From NCBI GenBank assembly GCA_917880885.1, contig OU862917.1, positions 50,576,727-50,640,726 of the forward strand: a stretch of 64,000 nucleotides of DNA. Reading direction: 5' to 3'. The notes beneath the pieces are model-generated. The model was not told the origin of the DNA. It searched no databases and saw nothing but the letters and a program-made list of their open reading frames with translations. Position numbers and translations under genes: made by a program. Below, piece by piece: positions 11,305 to 21,599 of the stretch. Numbering within the stretch: the first letter of the stretch is position 1; the number at the start of each line of letters is the position of its first letter. The DNA is from Limnephilus marmoratus. Its lineage: Eukaryota; Arthropoda; Insecta; Trichoptera; Limnephilidae.

Positions 11305-12335
11305 ACCTAGAAAAATGTAACACAATATCATTCACCAAAGCATAAATCCCCTAATATTTCCGTACAAAATCAATGACGTAGAGATAAAAAGATGTTGTGA
11401 AGTGAAGGACTTAGGAATAATTATGGACTCCGGAATGTCTTTCCGAACACATATAAATTCCATCTGTGACAGGGCGTACAAACTTCTAGGATTCATCATA
11501 AGAGTGACCAAACCATTCAGGTCACCACACGTAATCAAAATACTGTATGTCTCTTTTGTTCGCTCAATATTAGAATTCGGATCAGTCATATGGAATCCCC
11601 AATACAAAGTTAATATTGAAAGGTTAGAAAGAATTCAAAAAAAGATACTGAAACACCTAGACTTTAAATCCTTTCGAACATTAGAAAGCCTAAAAGACTC
11701 ATTAACATTCCATAATTTATCAACCTTAGAAGATAGAAGAAATATATCCGACCAGAAATTTCTATTCAAAATTATTAACAATGTTGTTGACAACAACTAT
11801 CTTCTGGAACACATTAATTTCCACTGTCCAATAAGAAACACAAGGTCAAACCAACTATTCCACATCCCACACTCAAAAACAAATTACACACAACATTCAT
11901 TTCTCCGAAGGAAGTGCACAAAATACAATGATATCTTTTACGACGCTGATATTTTCCATTTGTCCTCAGGCCAATTTATTAAATTCATAATAGAAAAAAA
12001 TCAAAACAAATTGTTAATTATGAACTCTCCACCCCTGCTGCATGTTTTCCTTTTTTTTATAATAATAATAATATTTGGATGATTTACATATCCCACATGC
12101 TTTAATTTGTGTATTTTTTTTTCATTTCTGTTGTACATATATATATATTTTTTCTTTTTTTCTACCACTTTATGTTTTCTTTTATGTTTTAATCTATGTT
12201 TATAAATATATATTATAAATTTTAGCGGAAACTTCGCTGGTTAATGCAACCATGTAATATGTTACTCTATTATGAAAATATGTATAACTGTTTGTTTCCT
12301 TAATAAACTAAAATAAAATAAAAATAAAAAAAAAT
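11305..12335 (+). pseudogene. LINE 3' half: reverse transcriptase C-terminal region
   Basis: The open frame to 12082 encodes the region after the catalytic core of a CR1/Jockey-group LINE reverse transcriptase. DLGIIMDSGMSF (the YLGV-type block E) is followed by HINSICDRAYKLLGFIIR, ILYVSFVRSILEFGSVIWNP and the downstream thumb and C-terminus. In-frame stops lie upstream of about 11400, so the frame is already broken before the 5' truncation. The 3' sequence ends in an AATAAACTAAAATAAAATAAAA tail near 12335. The twin-primed copy at 54698-55915 encodes a clear relative with the same block order. The palm motifs (LDF, FADD) are absent, so it cannot retrotranspose. Confidence 0.75.
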
Positions 12336-14399
12336 TACTATATTTAAATATTAAATAACATTAAACCCTTTACAAAAAAATAAGTTACATTCAAAAATAA
12401 GTATTTTATGCAAAACATATTATACTGACAACCTAGATAATAATCGTGGCTCCCTTAAGAGGCACAAGGGCTCCTTTTTTCTGATAAGGTATACATGACA
12501 AATTATCACTATAAATATACTATTTTGTAAAACATATATGTATAAATGTAACCCATAGTCTTTATATTACGACAAAAAAAATAAATAATAGAAAATTAAT
12601 AGAAATCATTTTGTATATTATGTCGCAGGCCAATCGTAAAATCGTAAAAGAACTTCACGATCTACCGCCAGGCACTTCACGATGTGGCTAGGCACATCAT
12701 TATTTGCCTGATATTATGATCGGCCTACGACATATACACCATCAAGACGTTTCAAAGTCAATGAATCCTTCGTCAGGATAAAATTAAAATTAACGACAAT
12801 GACAAAAGCCAAACTAACAAATAAATACCTATAGACACAAAAACATTATAAATAGTTGTGATTAGTTAGTTAAACGTATCATAATAATCAATTATATAAA
12901 ATGAAAATTATTTGAGGATAGGTAGGTAATAATTGCACTTAGGTACATATTAGAAACTTTTATAAATTGACACAAAATAATCAAAGAGTAAAATAGTTCT
13001 CTAAATAGCCACCTCTTATATTTATTTTCATATTAATACTTATTATATTTATTATAATATGTAATAAATGTATTGTTATTTGTTATTTTTATTCATTTAT
13101 TTATTGACGCCCTATTGGGCTTTTACATATAAAATACAAATTTCATTTATAACAGAAGTATAACACAAAATAAAAAAGATTAAAAAATATGCATAAACTC
13201 AAAGTAAAATAATAGGAATACATCTAATGCTAATTCCACATGGATGACATTATGGAACTCGTATGTACATATAATATACCTACGAGCAACAAAAACATTA
13301 AAAAATAATCAAAACACATTAATTTTTACTTAATTACTCGTTGTATGCTTTTGAAATAAATGATCTGTTATAAATGTATAATATGTAATTGTGATGTTCT
13401 CTTGGGTTTATCTTGTATTTCTAAATGAGAGCGTATCCACTACCATATTATAAACAAGCTAGGTATAAGACTACAGTTTGAATTCGTACCACGTTCACAC
13501 GGGTTGTCCCATCACAATAACTGCATGATTCAGAGCTTGGGGAACTGAGTCAGATGTATTGGTATGAACGTTTGTAGTTTTTACAAGAAGTCTAGTGTTA
13601 TTATATCTACCGAGAAGTAGAAGAGGTGGGAAGAAGCCAGCGGCGAGAAGTACAACAGGGTAAGTGGTACATAAAGCATTATTTGTATTGCTGGGTATCG
13701 GGCATGAATGGATCCCCAATTCGCCGAGTAGCGTAGCCATGCTTGCCTTTATATATTATTGAATAACAGCTCATAAAAACTACTTGTAATGTTATGTATG
13801 TGTCATGTGTGTGTTATCGTATTCAATTTAATAAGCAGACTTACTTTTTATGGGCACTCCTTACATTAGTGGTCTTGCTCCTAAGAAAATATAATCGGAC
13901 TAGCACAGTAGGATTACAATATCGAATATCTAAGTATTTGTGTCGTAAATAAAGAAGAATAAGTAACGTTCAAAAATGAGATAATACTAAACAATCTAAA
14001 TGATTCACGAAACAGAATAAGATACAGAAAATTAAAAGGTAACATTTTTTCAATTTTTATCGTAATATTGAGAAAATCGATGTCTACCAAACACCGACAG
14101 TTATTTTTCGTTGTCATTGACTGGAAGTTCGTTGTAGATTCTAACACACAACTACAAAAGTCTCTTCCTTAGAACTTTGTTAGTCTAAACTAAAATGTCG
14201 AGGGCTGCAATTATAAATTAAACAAAAAATATTATATTCTTCAAAAATTGTAAAAGAACTTTTTAATAATTGTAACTAGACGGTGTTTTTATGTAATAAT
14301 TTTGATGAATATGGATTGTAATAAAAAAATATTAATAAATTCTCACTCTAAGCTGGCATTTTTTTAACAAAATGTATGTACCTGTTTTGCACATCTATT
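12336..14399. other. no gene; inverted CAGGC-type repeat at 12622-12735
   Basis: AT-rich. At 12622-12735, TATGTCGCAGGCCAATCGT and its imperfect inverse GATCGGCCTACGACATA enclose repeated words ATCGTAAAA, CTTCACGAT and AGGCAC. The same words reappear inverted at 15540-15595, so this is a dispersed element fragment. A minus-strand frame at 13495-13740 has no recognised domain. A TTATTCATTTATTTATTGACGCC stretch at about 13090-13115 is another minus-strand retroposon-tail type. Confidence 0.4.
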
Positions 14400-14414
14400 A
14401 AGGGGTGCTATACC

Positions 14415-14780
14415 TTCTTGAGTGTGATAAACGTGGAGATCCATAAAGAATGCAAGGCTGATGTGAGCCTAATGAGTAAAATTAAGAAAGGGACGCTCAG
14501 ATGGTTTGGGCATGTAGAGCGAATGAACGAGGAAAGAAGTGTAAGGAAAACATACAACGCAAATATGAAAGTAAGAAGAAGTCGGGGACGCCCGACGAAG
14601 ATATAGCACGACCAAGTGAATCAAATACTTGAGTCGGGCCATGTCAAGAGTCAGAATAATGGAAGAGCATGTATGAGACGATGTATGAATGTGAACGAGG
14701 CAAGGAGTGTGTGCCTAGATACAGTTGTCCGTTCGTCCTCTCTTCCTGCCCCTGCGGAGAAACCGCGTGATGGTTAGTTA
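14415..14780 (+). pseudogene. LINE C-terminal fragment (LRWFGHVERM type)
   Basis: The plus strand encodes KIKKGTLRWFGHVERMNEER followed by a basic RRSRGRPTKI segment. This is a signature of the C-terminal region of several LINE families in arthropods (the K..LRWFGHV.RM...R, then GRP arrangement). A stop interrupts the frame at about 14604, and further coding similarity continues to the PAEKPRDG-like end near 14770. Two other copies of this 3' end occur at 56495-57140 (+), split by a retroposon, and 48010-48110 (-). No reverse transcriptase core is present. Confidence 0.65.
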
Positions 14781-15450
14781 CTTAGTTACTTATACTTTCT
14801 TTAAAATTTCTCCCACGGCGGTACTTACGCTGTTTAAACAACTTAACTCAGTCAGATTATTAAAGTAAAGACTAACCTTACCAACAATCCGACCTCTGCG
14901 TACCGATTCCCCTAAAAATGATTGAAAAAGAGAAAAAAATCATAATACCGTACTGACCGTGAACACTGAACACAGACCGTTATTCCTCGGACATTATTTA
15001 TAAGAAACGAAATGATCCGTGTACAGAACGGCTGCGGCTGTAGGCTGCTGGTAATGTATGTATGAGTACGTGGTACGTGGGGATATTGTCTCGCTACCAG
15101 CTACCAGCTACGTGAGCACAGCACACCACTCATCACGGACCATTGAGCAGAGACATTCTCCCTGTACTCTGTTACTCACTTGCAGTAACGCCAAGATGTC
15201 AAAGACATTATTATTATTACCAGAATTAGTTTTTCATAATGAAACAAAGTTTGATGCACACTAACTCTCCTAATATACATTTCTGCAAATATGAAAACAT
15301 CTTGTTGTCTTCCAAAATGTGTTCTACGTGACCATTTTACGAAGTATGTTTTAATATTTCCATTTTTGAAACTGATAATGCACGGTGCAATTCCATTATA
15401 ATATATTTTAATAAAACAAATATAAAACTTTTTTCCAATTTAATTATTTG
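14781..15450. other. no gene recognised
   Basis: AT-rich with a modestly GC-richer patch around 14970-15200. A 68-codon plus-strand frame at 15058-15264 has no family features. Confidence 0.35.
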
Positions 15451-15453
15451 AGC

Positions 15454-15487
15454 GTAACCGGTTTCAGCCTGTTAAGGCCATCTTCAG
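15454..15487 (-). ncRNA. hammerhead-like core motif (CTGAAGA, hairpin, GAAAC)
   Basis: Read on the minus strand, CTGAAGA is followed by a 4-bp hairpin (GCCT with AGGC around a TAAC loop) and then GAAAC. This order matches the conserved core and stem II of a hammerhead ribozyme, which is known from Penelope-like retroelements. I cannot confirm stem III or the cleavage site. A Penelope-like reverse transcriptase lies 1 kb away at 16540-17290. Confidence 0.4.
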
Positions 15488-15539
15488 ACTGGTACAAATT
15501 ATTCATAACTCACGGTTTATGTATGCGCCTACCTACTTC

Positions 15540-15600
15540 GTGAAGTGCCTCAGGCGCATCATGATCGGCCTGATTTTACGATTTGCCTGCGGTATATACA
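15540..15600. repeat. CAGGC/ATCGTAAAA-type repeat fragment
   Basis: GTGAAGTGCCTCAGGCGCAT, then GATCGGCCTGATTTTACGAT and TTGCCTGCGG repeat in inverted orientation the words of the 12622-12735 element. Likely a fragment of the same dispersed family. Confidence 0.4.
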
Positions 15601-15607
15601 CAAATAT

Positions 15608-15680
15608 GGGGGGGGGGGGGGGGGGGGGGGGTGTGGGGGGGGGGGTGGGGGGGGGGGGTGGGGGGGGGGGGGGAGGGGTG
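15608..15680 (+). repeat. 73-bp nearly pure G tract
   Basis: Apart from a few T bases and one A, this is an uninterrupted run of G on the plus strand, far beyond chance in AT-rich DNA. It has strong potential for G-quadruplex formation. The glycine-rich frames it creates are artefacts. Its exact length is likely to be unreliable in any assembly. Confidence 0.9.
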
Positions 15681-15774
15681 GTCTGCAAGGATTTTATTCG
15701 AATATATGGGTTTTCTTACAATTGTTACTTAGTCGTCTTTGCCTGTCGAATTTCTAATTATTTTAAACCTTAGA

Positions 15775-16000
15775 AGTTCTCAGCAGAGGTTCTCCTACTG
15801 AGGTATTCACGAAACATACAATATTACCCGCATACAGTTTTACCTTCACAAACCTACCTTACACCCAACATAATAATAAAAAAATCTTTTTATATACAGC
15901 TACTGAACATTAACGTTTTTTTGTACTAAATACTACCATTGTAATCATCTGTAAAATGTGTGTTCAAGAATAGACATAAATAAATAAAATATAAATAAAT
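15775..16000 (+). mobile_element. retroposon 3' end with GAGGT hairpin and A-rich tail
   Basis: AGTTCTCAGCAGAGGTTCTC followed by TACTGAGGTATTCACGAAAC forms the same hairpin as the copies at 27530-27795 and 51040-51325, which share ACACCTC, AGGTTC and TGAGGTGTTCACAAAA. All three end in AGAATAGAAATAAATAAA-like tails after a common TAAAT...GTAATAATCTG/GTCATATGT stretch. A third 3'-hairpin retroposon family; no coding region is retained. Confidence 0.5.
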
Positions 16001-16539
16001 AAATATGCATTATTTAATACCTACCTAATTTTTATTGTTGTCAAATCGTTATTATATTTATGATGATATGAAATTTTTTTATTGAATTTTGAAGGGTTTT
16101 CACATTGGAGTTGGAATAATCTTATAATGGTCATTATATAAACAAAATACATACTTTACATTAGAACACAATATGACGAAAATTACAATGGATATGGAAG
16201 CGGAGATTTAGAAAGTGATTTTAATTGTTTATTCACTACAAACTTAGGGTCTTTTTTTTAGTTAAACGGTTAATTTCCAAGTATTCGAGCCCGTCTAGTT
16301 AGTTAGTTATTGTTAATTAAAATTCTCCCCAGAGAAATCACATTATAAAATGCGGTTCTACGTTATTAGTTAATCTTAATATTGATTATTTAATCTGATT
16401 AGTTAATCTAGATTTTTTTGGATATTTCGCCAATAGAATCGCCAATAAAATCGCCAAGGAATTTTAACCCATTGTTTATTGATATATTTTTCATTTTTAC
16501 TTAATAGACCTTGTGAAATGATTGCTAATGTAAGTTTTT

Positions 16540-17290
16540 TTTATCTTTTTCTTTAGTAAAATGTTAATGGTTTCGCTCTTATATCCATTTTTCTTTGCTA
16601 CGGTTTTTATAATATTTATTTCATTAATATAACGTATATAATTCAAAGGCACATGTAAAAGTGTGTGAATGAGTGAACAGAATACTGATAATTTGTGTGA
16701 AATGTGGTGTCTAGATGTGTTGTGTACGATGTTTTCACTATATGTTGGTTTTCTGTAGATTGAAAATTAAAATTTTTTGTTAATGATTTTAATACCTATG
16801 TCAAGAAAGATAATCTTATTTCCCCCATTTCCATTGTAAATTGGATCGATTTATTAATTTCTTTCAGAAATTATCTATTGCCTGTATATTCCTGTAAAGA
16901 TAATTAGGATGTCATCTACATATCTACGATAGAAGGCAACTTTTTAAAATGATTTTGATTTTTCGATAGATTCTTCGATATCATCCATGAAGAATTCAGC
17001 CAACACCGGGGAAATCGGACTACCCATGGCTAAGCCACTACATTGAATGTAATAGTTGTTATTGAATCTAAAAGAAAAACACTATTTTGTTCTATATATG
17101 CATTTAAAAGTCTTGTTAATTTTTTTCGTTTAATCAAATTAATGTTTATATTTTCCATGAAAAAATTCGAGAAATTGGCTGTCATCGACATCACCTTGTT
17201 GATACCTGATTGACTGTTAGTTGACAGGAAGCACAATACCTGGGAAATTACTCTTCTCTAAATGACACAGGATATAATAGAAGGTAGTTT
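16540..17290 (-). pseudogene. Penelope-like element reverse transcriptase fragment
   Basis: Read on the minus strand, a short frame with VMSMTANFSNFFMENININL (17030-17236) leads into SGLAMGSPISPVLAEFFMDD and then RRYVDDILIIF near 16895-17020. GLAMGSP.SP.LA and YVDD are diagnostic of Penelope-like reverse transcriptases. Further on, traces of YRKPTYSEN, HTLLHVPLNY and KKNGYKSETINILLK match the region before the GIY-YIG endonuclease of these elements. Several stops and frame changes break the gene. No GIY-YIG domain is seen downstream, so the 3' part appears lost. Such elements act in the nucleus by target-primed reverse transcription. Confidence 0.75.
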
Positions 17291-17534
17291 GTTGTCGCTG
17301 TATTACGGTGAATAGCAAATGGTGACATTGTGCAGATTTCCAAGCAGCCAGTAGCATTTTGTTGAATACCATGATACAACTATTCCGAGGAATTTCATAC
17401 AGCGGAGAAAAATACTAATGTCCGCTTATTTAATGTGTTCCCAAAGCTGCGAGTTACAGCTTATCGCGAATACAACACTTATATAGAGGTGTCCATGCTT
17501 TTTATAACAGATAAACAACAAACGTTAAGTAAAA

Positions 17535-17785
17535 TATTATTTAATCGTTAAATAAAACAATATTAGCGAATGTCAAACGAAAAATCGATATAGAAAAATC
17601 CTAGGAATGAACCCAGGATCTTAATCTTGCCGGGGCTCGACTCTAACCACTGAGCTAATTTGACCCTATCCCTTTCGGTCATCTGTATCACACTTCGACT
17701 AAGAATTAGCCACATTATCTTCATTAATATTGTTTTTATTTAATTAAATATTACAATTTGTGGTTTTACTCATCAAGTCAGAAAA
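17535..17785. mobile_element. inverted-repeat element with tRNA-like centre
   Basis: The arms are AAATAAAACAATATTAGCGAA near 17550-17573 and the inverse CATTAATATTGTTTTTATTTAATTAAATATT near 17722-17753. On the minus strand the centre (17601-17668) carries TTAGCTCAGTGGTTAGAG, a near-perfect Pol III A box, and GATCCTGGGTTCATTCC, a good B box. A tRNA-like unit inside a foldback of the 1690-1797 family is unusual. It may be a SINE head captured by a MITE. Confidence 0.5.
17601..17668 (-). tRNA. tRNA-like Pol III unit (probable SINE head or tRNA pseudogene)
   Basis: The A box TAGCTCAGTGG and B box GGGTTCATTCC are spaced as in a tRNA of about 70 nt. The acceptor ends do not pair well and I cannot assign an anticodon. 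I therefore call it tRNA-like rather than a functional tRNA gene. Confidence 0.4.
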
Positions 17786-17929
17786 AAAAGTATTTATCCT
17801 AGACTTGCTGAAAAGTCAATAGATGTCGCATATTAAAAATAAAATAGATAAAAATTTATCTAGACACTATCTAGATAGCATTTAGTTAGTATGATACAGT
17901 TAAATATGACCGAATCGGATAAGAACACA

Positions 17930-18025
17930 TTAGCTCAGTAGGAATCTTTTTATGATTTTTCTGTTTTCAGATTTTCGATAGAGTTTTGCTAATATTGTCT
18001 TCATTAAATAAATATTACAATATTA
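17930..18025. repeat. piece of the ACAATATTAGC foldback family
   Basis: TATGATTTTTCTGTTTTCAG, then ATTTTCGATAGAGTTTTGC and TAATATTGTCTTCATTAAAT match the right half of the element at 1690-1797. No complete partner arm is visible. Confidence 0.4.
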
Positions 18026-18077
18026 TGTTAAAAATAAAAATAAATAAAATAATATTATCAAAATAATTTTGTAACTT

Positions 18078-18480
18078 AGGAGGTGGGTATGGGTACCGTC
18101 GTCCCTGGAAACAATTTATTAGATAACCGACACCTCTTCCATAGGTCACCACCCCAAGTGGTTCCCTATGTATGGTGGCAGCTCGGGTTCATGGGGTGAG
18201 GATTGTTTACGTCTTGGCGGCGGATGCATTTGCCCTATGTGGGACCGGTTTTGGAGAGAATTATTGAGGAAGACCATTTTACCCCTCACGCAGGACTATC
18301 TCGACCCATCACCTTGCACTGCAGTGGGAGGGATGAATTTAAAACTCCTGGACACACAAACACTTAGATTCCAACCATATCTTTTTCTTCCCAAAACTTC
18401 TTCACCTTCATTTCCTTTTAAAAAATCTGTAAGGAAATTATTTTCCTTGCGGCATCCTGTATTGATCTAATGTAAAAAAA
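18078..18480 (+). mobile_element. short retroposon with hairpin tail, longest plus-strand copy
   Basis: Same family as 2608-2940, starting GGAGGTGGGTATGGGTACCG with TTAGATAACCGACACCTC. It retains more internal sequence (GTCTTGGCGGCGGATGCATT, CAGTGGGAGGGATG) that is deleted in the 2608 copy and shared with 56686-57050. The tail hairpin is worn (TAAGGAAATTATTTTCCTTG) and followed by A8 at about 18472-18480. The open frame here is a by-product. Confidence 0.6.
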
Positions 18481-19109
18481 ATGAATGCTTAACGAATAAA
18501 ACACACAGATTAAATGATTTGAAAAAAGGGTTTTTATCGACCGTCCGACCACTAATCTAATAATTTTCGTGTTTTTTTTTCATCACTCGTTTAAATTCCT
18601 GCGAGTTACCTTTGACACGGGTAGATATTTAAAATTAATTCGAGATATTAATGAAGTAACGATCTCACGGCGCGCGGCGGGTGCAAATTTTATTAACTAT
18701 GTCCGGACTTACTTTCACGGCGGTTCAGATGATATACTGCAGCTAATAAGAAGCCGAACAATTAGCCAGAAGGAAACGTTTGTTACCACCCACTAACTTT
18801 AACTATCCTAGGCAGGAGACGTGCCTACCTACCGAGAATCTAATATTATACCATGTTGCCCCCAATATAGTATAATCTCAGCTGTATTGAAGGAAGATGT
18901 AGGTGTAGATTGTAGATTCAGTCTACAATAACTTACGGTTTTATTGGGTTAATGAGGTAATGTACGAAGAGCTTTCTTCCGGTTACTGGGAGATTTTGCT
19001 TCCTGGTTTAAGTGATTCGATAAGTAGATTTCTAGTGCATACAATAGGGCGATAATTTACCGAACTATTAATTACGGACATACTTTGTGGATTTAAAGCT
19101 CCATCTTGT
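18481..19109. other. no gene supported; one 75-codon frame with higher GC
   Basis: A plus-strand frame at 18569-18796 is somewhat less AT-rich than its surroundings (ISRRAAGANFINYVRTYFHG), which hints at former coding. I recognise no family, and there is no usable splice context, so I do not call a gene. Confidence 0.3.
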
Positions 19110-19114
19110 TTTGT

Positions 19115-19345
19115 GTACTATTTTTTTGTTTTATTTTATTATTTTATTTTTTGTTTTTGTGTTTTTTTTTTTAATAAAGAGAAACATGCCGGGCTACGAA
19201 TAACCCGAACATATTGAAAATCTCCTACTACCACCACAGTAAGCCGAAAATGTTGCTTGAGTCAAGATGGAGGACTTAGCCAGCCGAGAAATCGAACACG
19301 GGACGCCTGGGGGTGACCCAAACGATATGCCAAGTGAGCCACTGA
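19115..19345 (-). mobile_element. tRNA-derived SINE, second family
   Basis: On the minus strand the head reads GTCAGTGGCTCACTTGGCAT with B-box-like GTGTTCGATTTCTCGG, and the element ends in a long T-rich stretch on the plus strand (its A-rich tail, about 19125-19175). A tRNA-like head and a poly(A)-like tail define a SINE. The boundary at the tail is approximate. It differs in sequence from the 59352-59775 family. Confidence 0.5.
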
Positions 19346-19990
19346 CCACATTAAATTGAAGTTAATAATAATAGAATAATATTTGCTAGGTATGTACTAG
19401 GTGAGTATATTTCTTGGGGTTAATGCTAGAAGAAACTATGTCAGTTTTGGTATTTTTATTCAGGTACAGAAAGTACTCTAAAACCTCCCTTTTAATAATC
19501 ATCTCGTTACAACGACTAATTATTAACTGATTTAGTACGCAATTAATGCGCGTGCTCGTATTATTTTCACACATCCATTTAAAACACGATTAGTTCGTAA
19601 GACGGTTGTGATTGAGAAATAAAATCATTGTTTCTAAAATGAATAAAGATAGGTGATATAAATTAAACGAACTTGTTTTACAGATAAATCAAACTCGTCA
19701 TAGAAATATCCGGCTAAATTAATAAATATTAATTGCAACCGCTATACACTTATTAACCGCTGTACATAATATTTATTTATGGTTTTCTTGCTAAGTCTTC
19801 CTTTATACTTTAGCAATGAAATGTATTATTAGTTCGTTATTATTAGAGAAGATAATCCTGGAAGCCACATCAAGAAAATGATGTCTGGGAGACAACGTCC
19901 ACACGGCAGACAACGTACAAGTCGTACAACGTACCTACTCAAGTTATAATAATAACAATTGATTATACACTTATACAGCGCTGCTTTGTC
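19346..19990. other. no gene recognised
   Basis: AT-rich with only short random frames. Confidence 0.4.
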
Positions 19991-19994
19991 ATAG

Positions 19995-20400
19995 TGCGCT
20001 TTTTTTGCTCCACACAGGTGGCCCCGAGGAAAATAATTTTGTCAACTATGTCATCTTATGTTATGCTGTATCGATGGTCTCTTTATGAAAGGAAGGTGAG
20101 GAAGTTCTGGGAAGGAAGAAAGTACGAGGGTTGATTAGGAATCTGGAAATTAGTGTGTCCAGGAGTGACGGACTTATGAATCCATTCTTCCCACTGCTGC
20201 AAACGAAAGGAACAAGACTGTATAAGAGAGACTTGCTGGAGAGGTCAAAAGGTCTCCCTCAACCAGTGTTCCCCGATTCGGCCCGATTTTGGACAGACCT
20301 CACCCCCATGAACCTGTGCACCTTGTTAAAAAAACGTAGTGAAAAATTTAAGTTGACCTATGGCAGAGGTGTTGGTTATCCAATAAATGGTAAAAATGGT
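19995..20400 (-). mobile_element. short retroposon with hairpin tail, minus strand
   Basis: Reverse complement of the 2608-2940 / 18078-18480 family. The 5' end words ACCTATGGCAGAGGTG and GTTGGTTATCCAATAAATGG are at 20356-20392. The tail (CCACACAGGTGGCCCCGAGG, then GAAAATAATTTTG) is at about 20011-20045. The plus-strand frame across it is a shadow of the repeat. Confidence 0.55.
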
Positions 20401-21148
20401 AAAAATTTCATCATTTTTCGACTTTCTCTGAGCAATAAATAGCTTTTGATGAATCTGACGATTTCCATAATTGCTTCAAATTGGTGTACAGCAGTAATAG
20501 GTACGTTTTCTTTGACTTTAGAAGTTGCTTGTTCGATTCTTGCCTCAATATAAAAAAAATTGTGTTCATAATTATACAACTTACACATTAAATATGAACG
20601 CTGCCAAACTGGGATTTGTTAGGTAAAATTTGAGAACGATTTGACAGATGGTAAATCTTCCCTTAAAAACTAAACGAAATATTTAATTAAAACCGGAAAA
20701 AACTTACTGTTTTGTGCTTCAGATTTTCCAGCATAATCACCAGCTGGTGACTTACGACATACGTTACATTCTACAATAATTCCCTGTCACTTTTAAACCA
20801 TTTAAAGTACTAACATTCCGCGCTTCTGCTGGAATGGTTGACAACAAAGTTTCAGTAAATTAATTTACTTTCTAATCTAGTGAATTAGGCTCCGCGACAA
20901 TCAACGTTGTTTCTGCTGGATAGTGAAAGTTCTGCGACCTACCTAACCATCATTTTATGTCGTTAAATAATAATAATTTAGCTCAGTTTGTGTAATGCTA
21001 CGGGTCATTAGACCTGTGCGACCATTTCAGGACAATGACTTTTGTTTGCCAAGTCTTTTTCCGCTGAAAATAATTTTCAGAACATTATTTGTTTTCTTTT
21101 AATTACTACCAAAGACGAATAAATAAAAACTAATATTAATATATAATA
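20401..21148. other. no gene recognised
   Basis: AT-rich with no supported frame, tRNA-like box or inverted repeat. Confidence 0.4.
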
Positions 21149-21411
21149 CTAGCTGGTTCCCGGCATGTGTTGCAATGCCACATTCAAAAAAATACATTGT
21201 TTCTCCCTGAATCACCTTTCTCGTGCGTCCCCGTTCCCCTCCCACACCCCCTTCCTAGCTAGCTGAAATAAATTATAGCCTATATGTTATTCTGATGTAT
21301 GAGGTATATTATTGTAAAGTGTCATTAAAATCCATTCAATAGTTTTTGCGTGAAAGAGTAACAAACACACATACATCCATACAAACTTTCGTGTTTATAA
21401 TATTAGTATGG
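21149..21411 (-). mobile_element. small Helitron-like element
   Basis: Read on the minus strand, the element ends in a short hairpin (GGCAT...ATGCC) about ten bases before CTAG, with T as the next base. This is the Helitron 3' layout (hairpin, CTRR, insertion next to T). The 5' end on this strand is CATACTAATATTATAAACACG, like starts at 54395 and 33970 that read TCCATATTAATAATAAA and TCCTATTAATATTATAAA. It is 263 bp with no coding. The family recurs at 32999-33724, 34830-35459 and 52026-54395. Confidence 0.55.
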
Positions 21412-21599
21412 TTACTTAAATTAAAAAATAATATTTGCCCGTGGTGGTTAGCATATAAATATGTATATATTTTTTTAGTTTACGCTTATATTTTAACAAA
21501 ATAATTAACAAATTTATTTTAATTCTATTTCGGTGAAATGATAGTAAAAGCTTCAATTTATTTAAAGCATAATTTTGGAATTCATAATGTAAACCGATT

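Noticed and set aside
13495..13740. Minus-strand frame with LLAAGFFPPLLLLG as a signal or membrane protein
   Set aside because: One short hydrophobic patch without other features; no family recognised.
15519..15773. Glycine-rich open frames as a structural protein
   Set aside because: They are translations of the G tract; there is no coding signal outside it.
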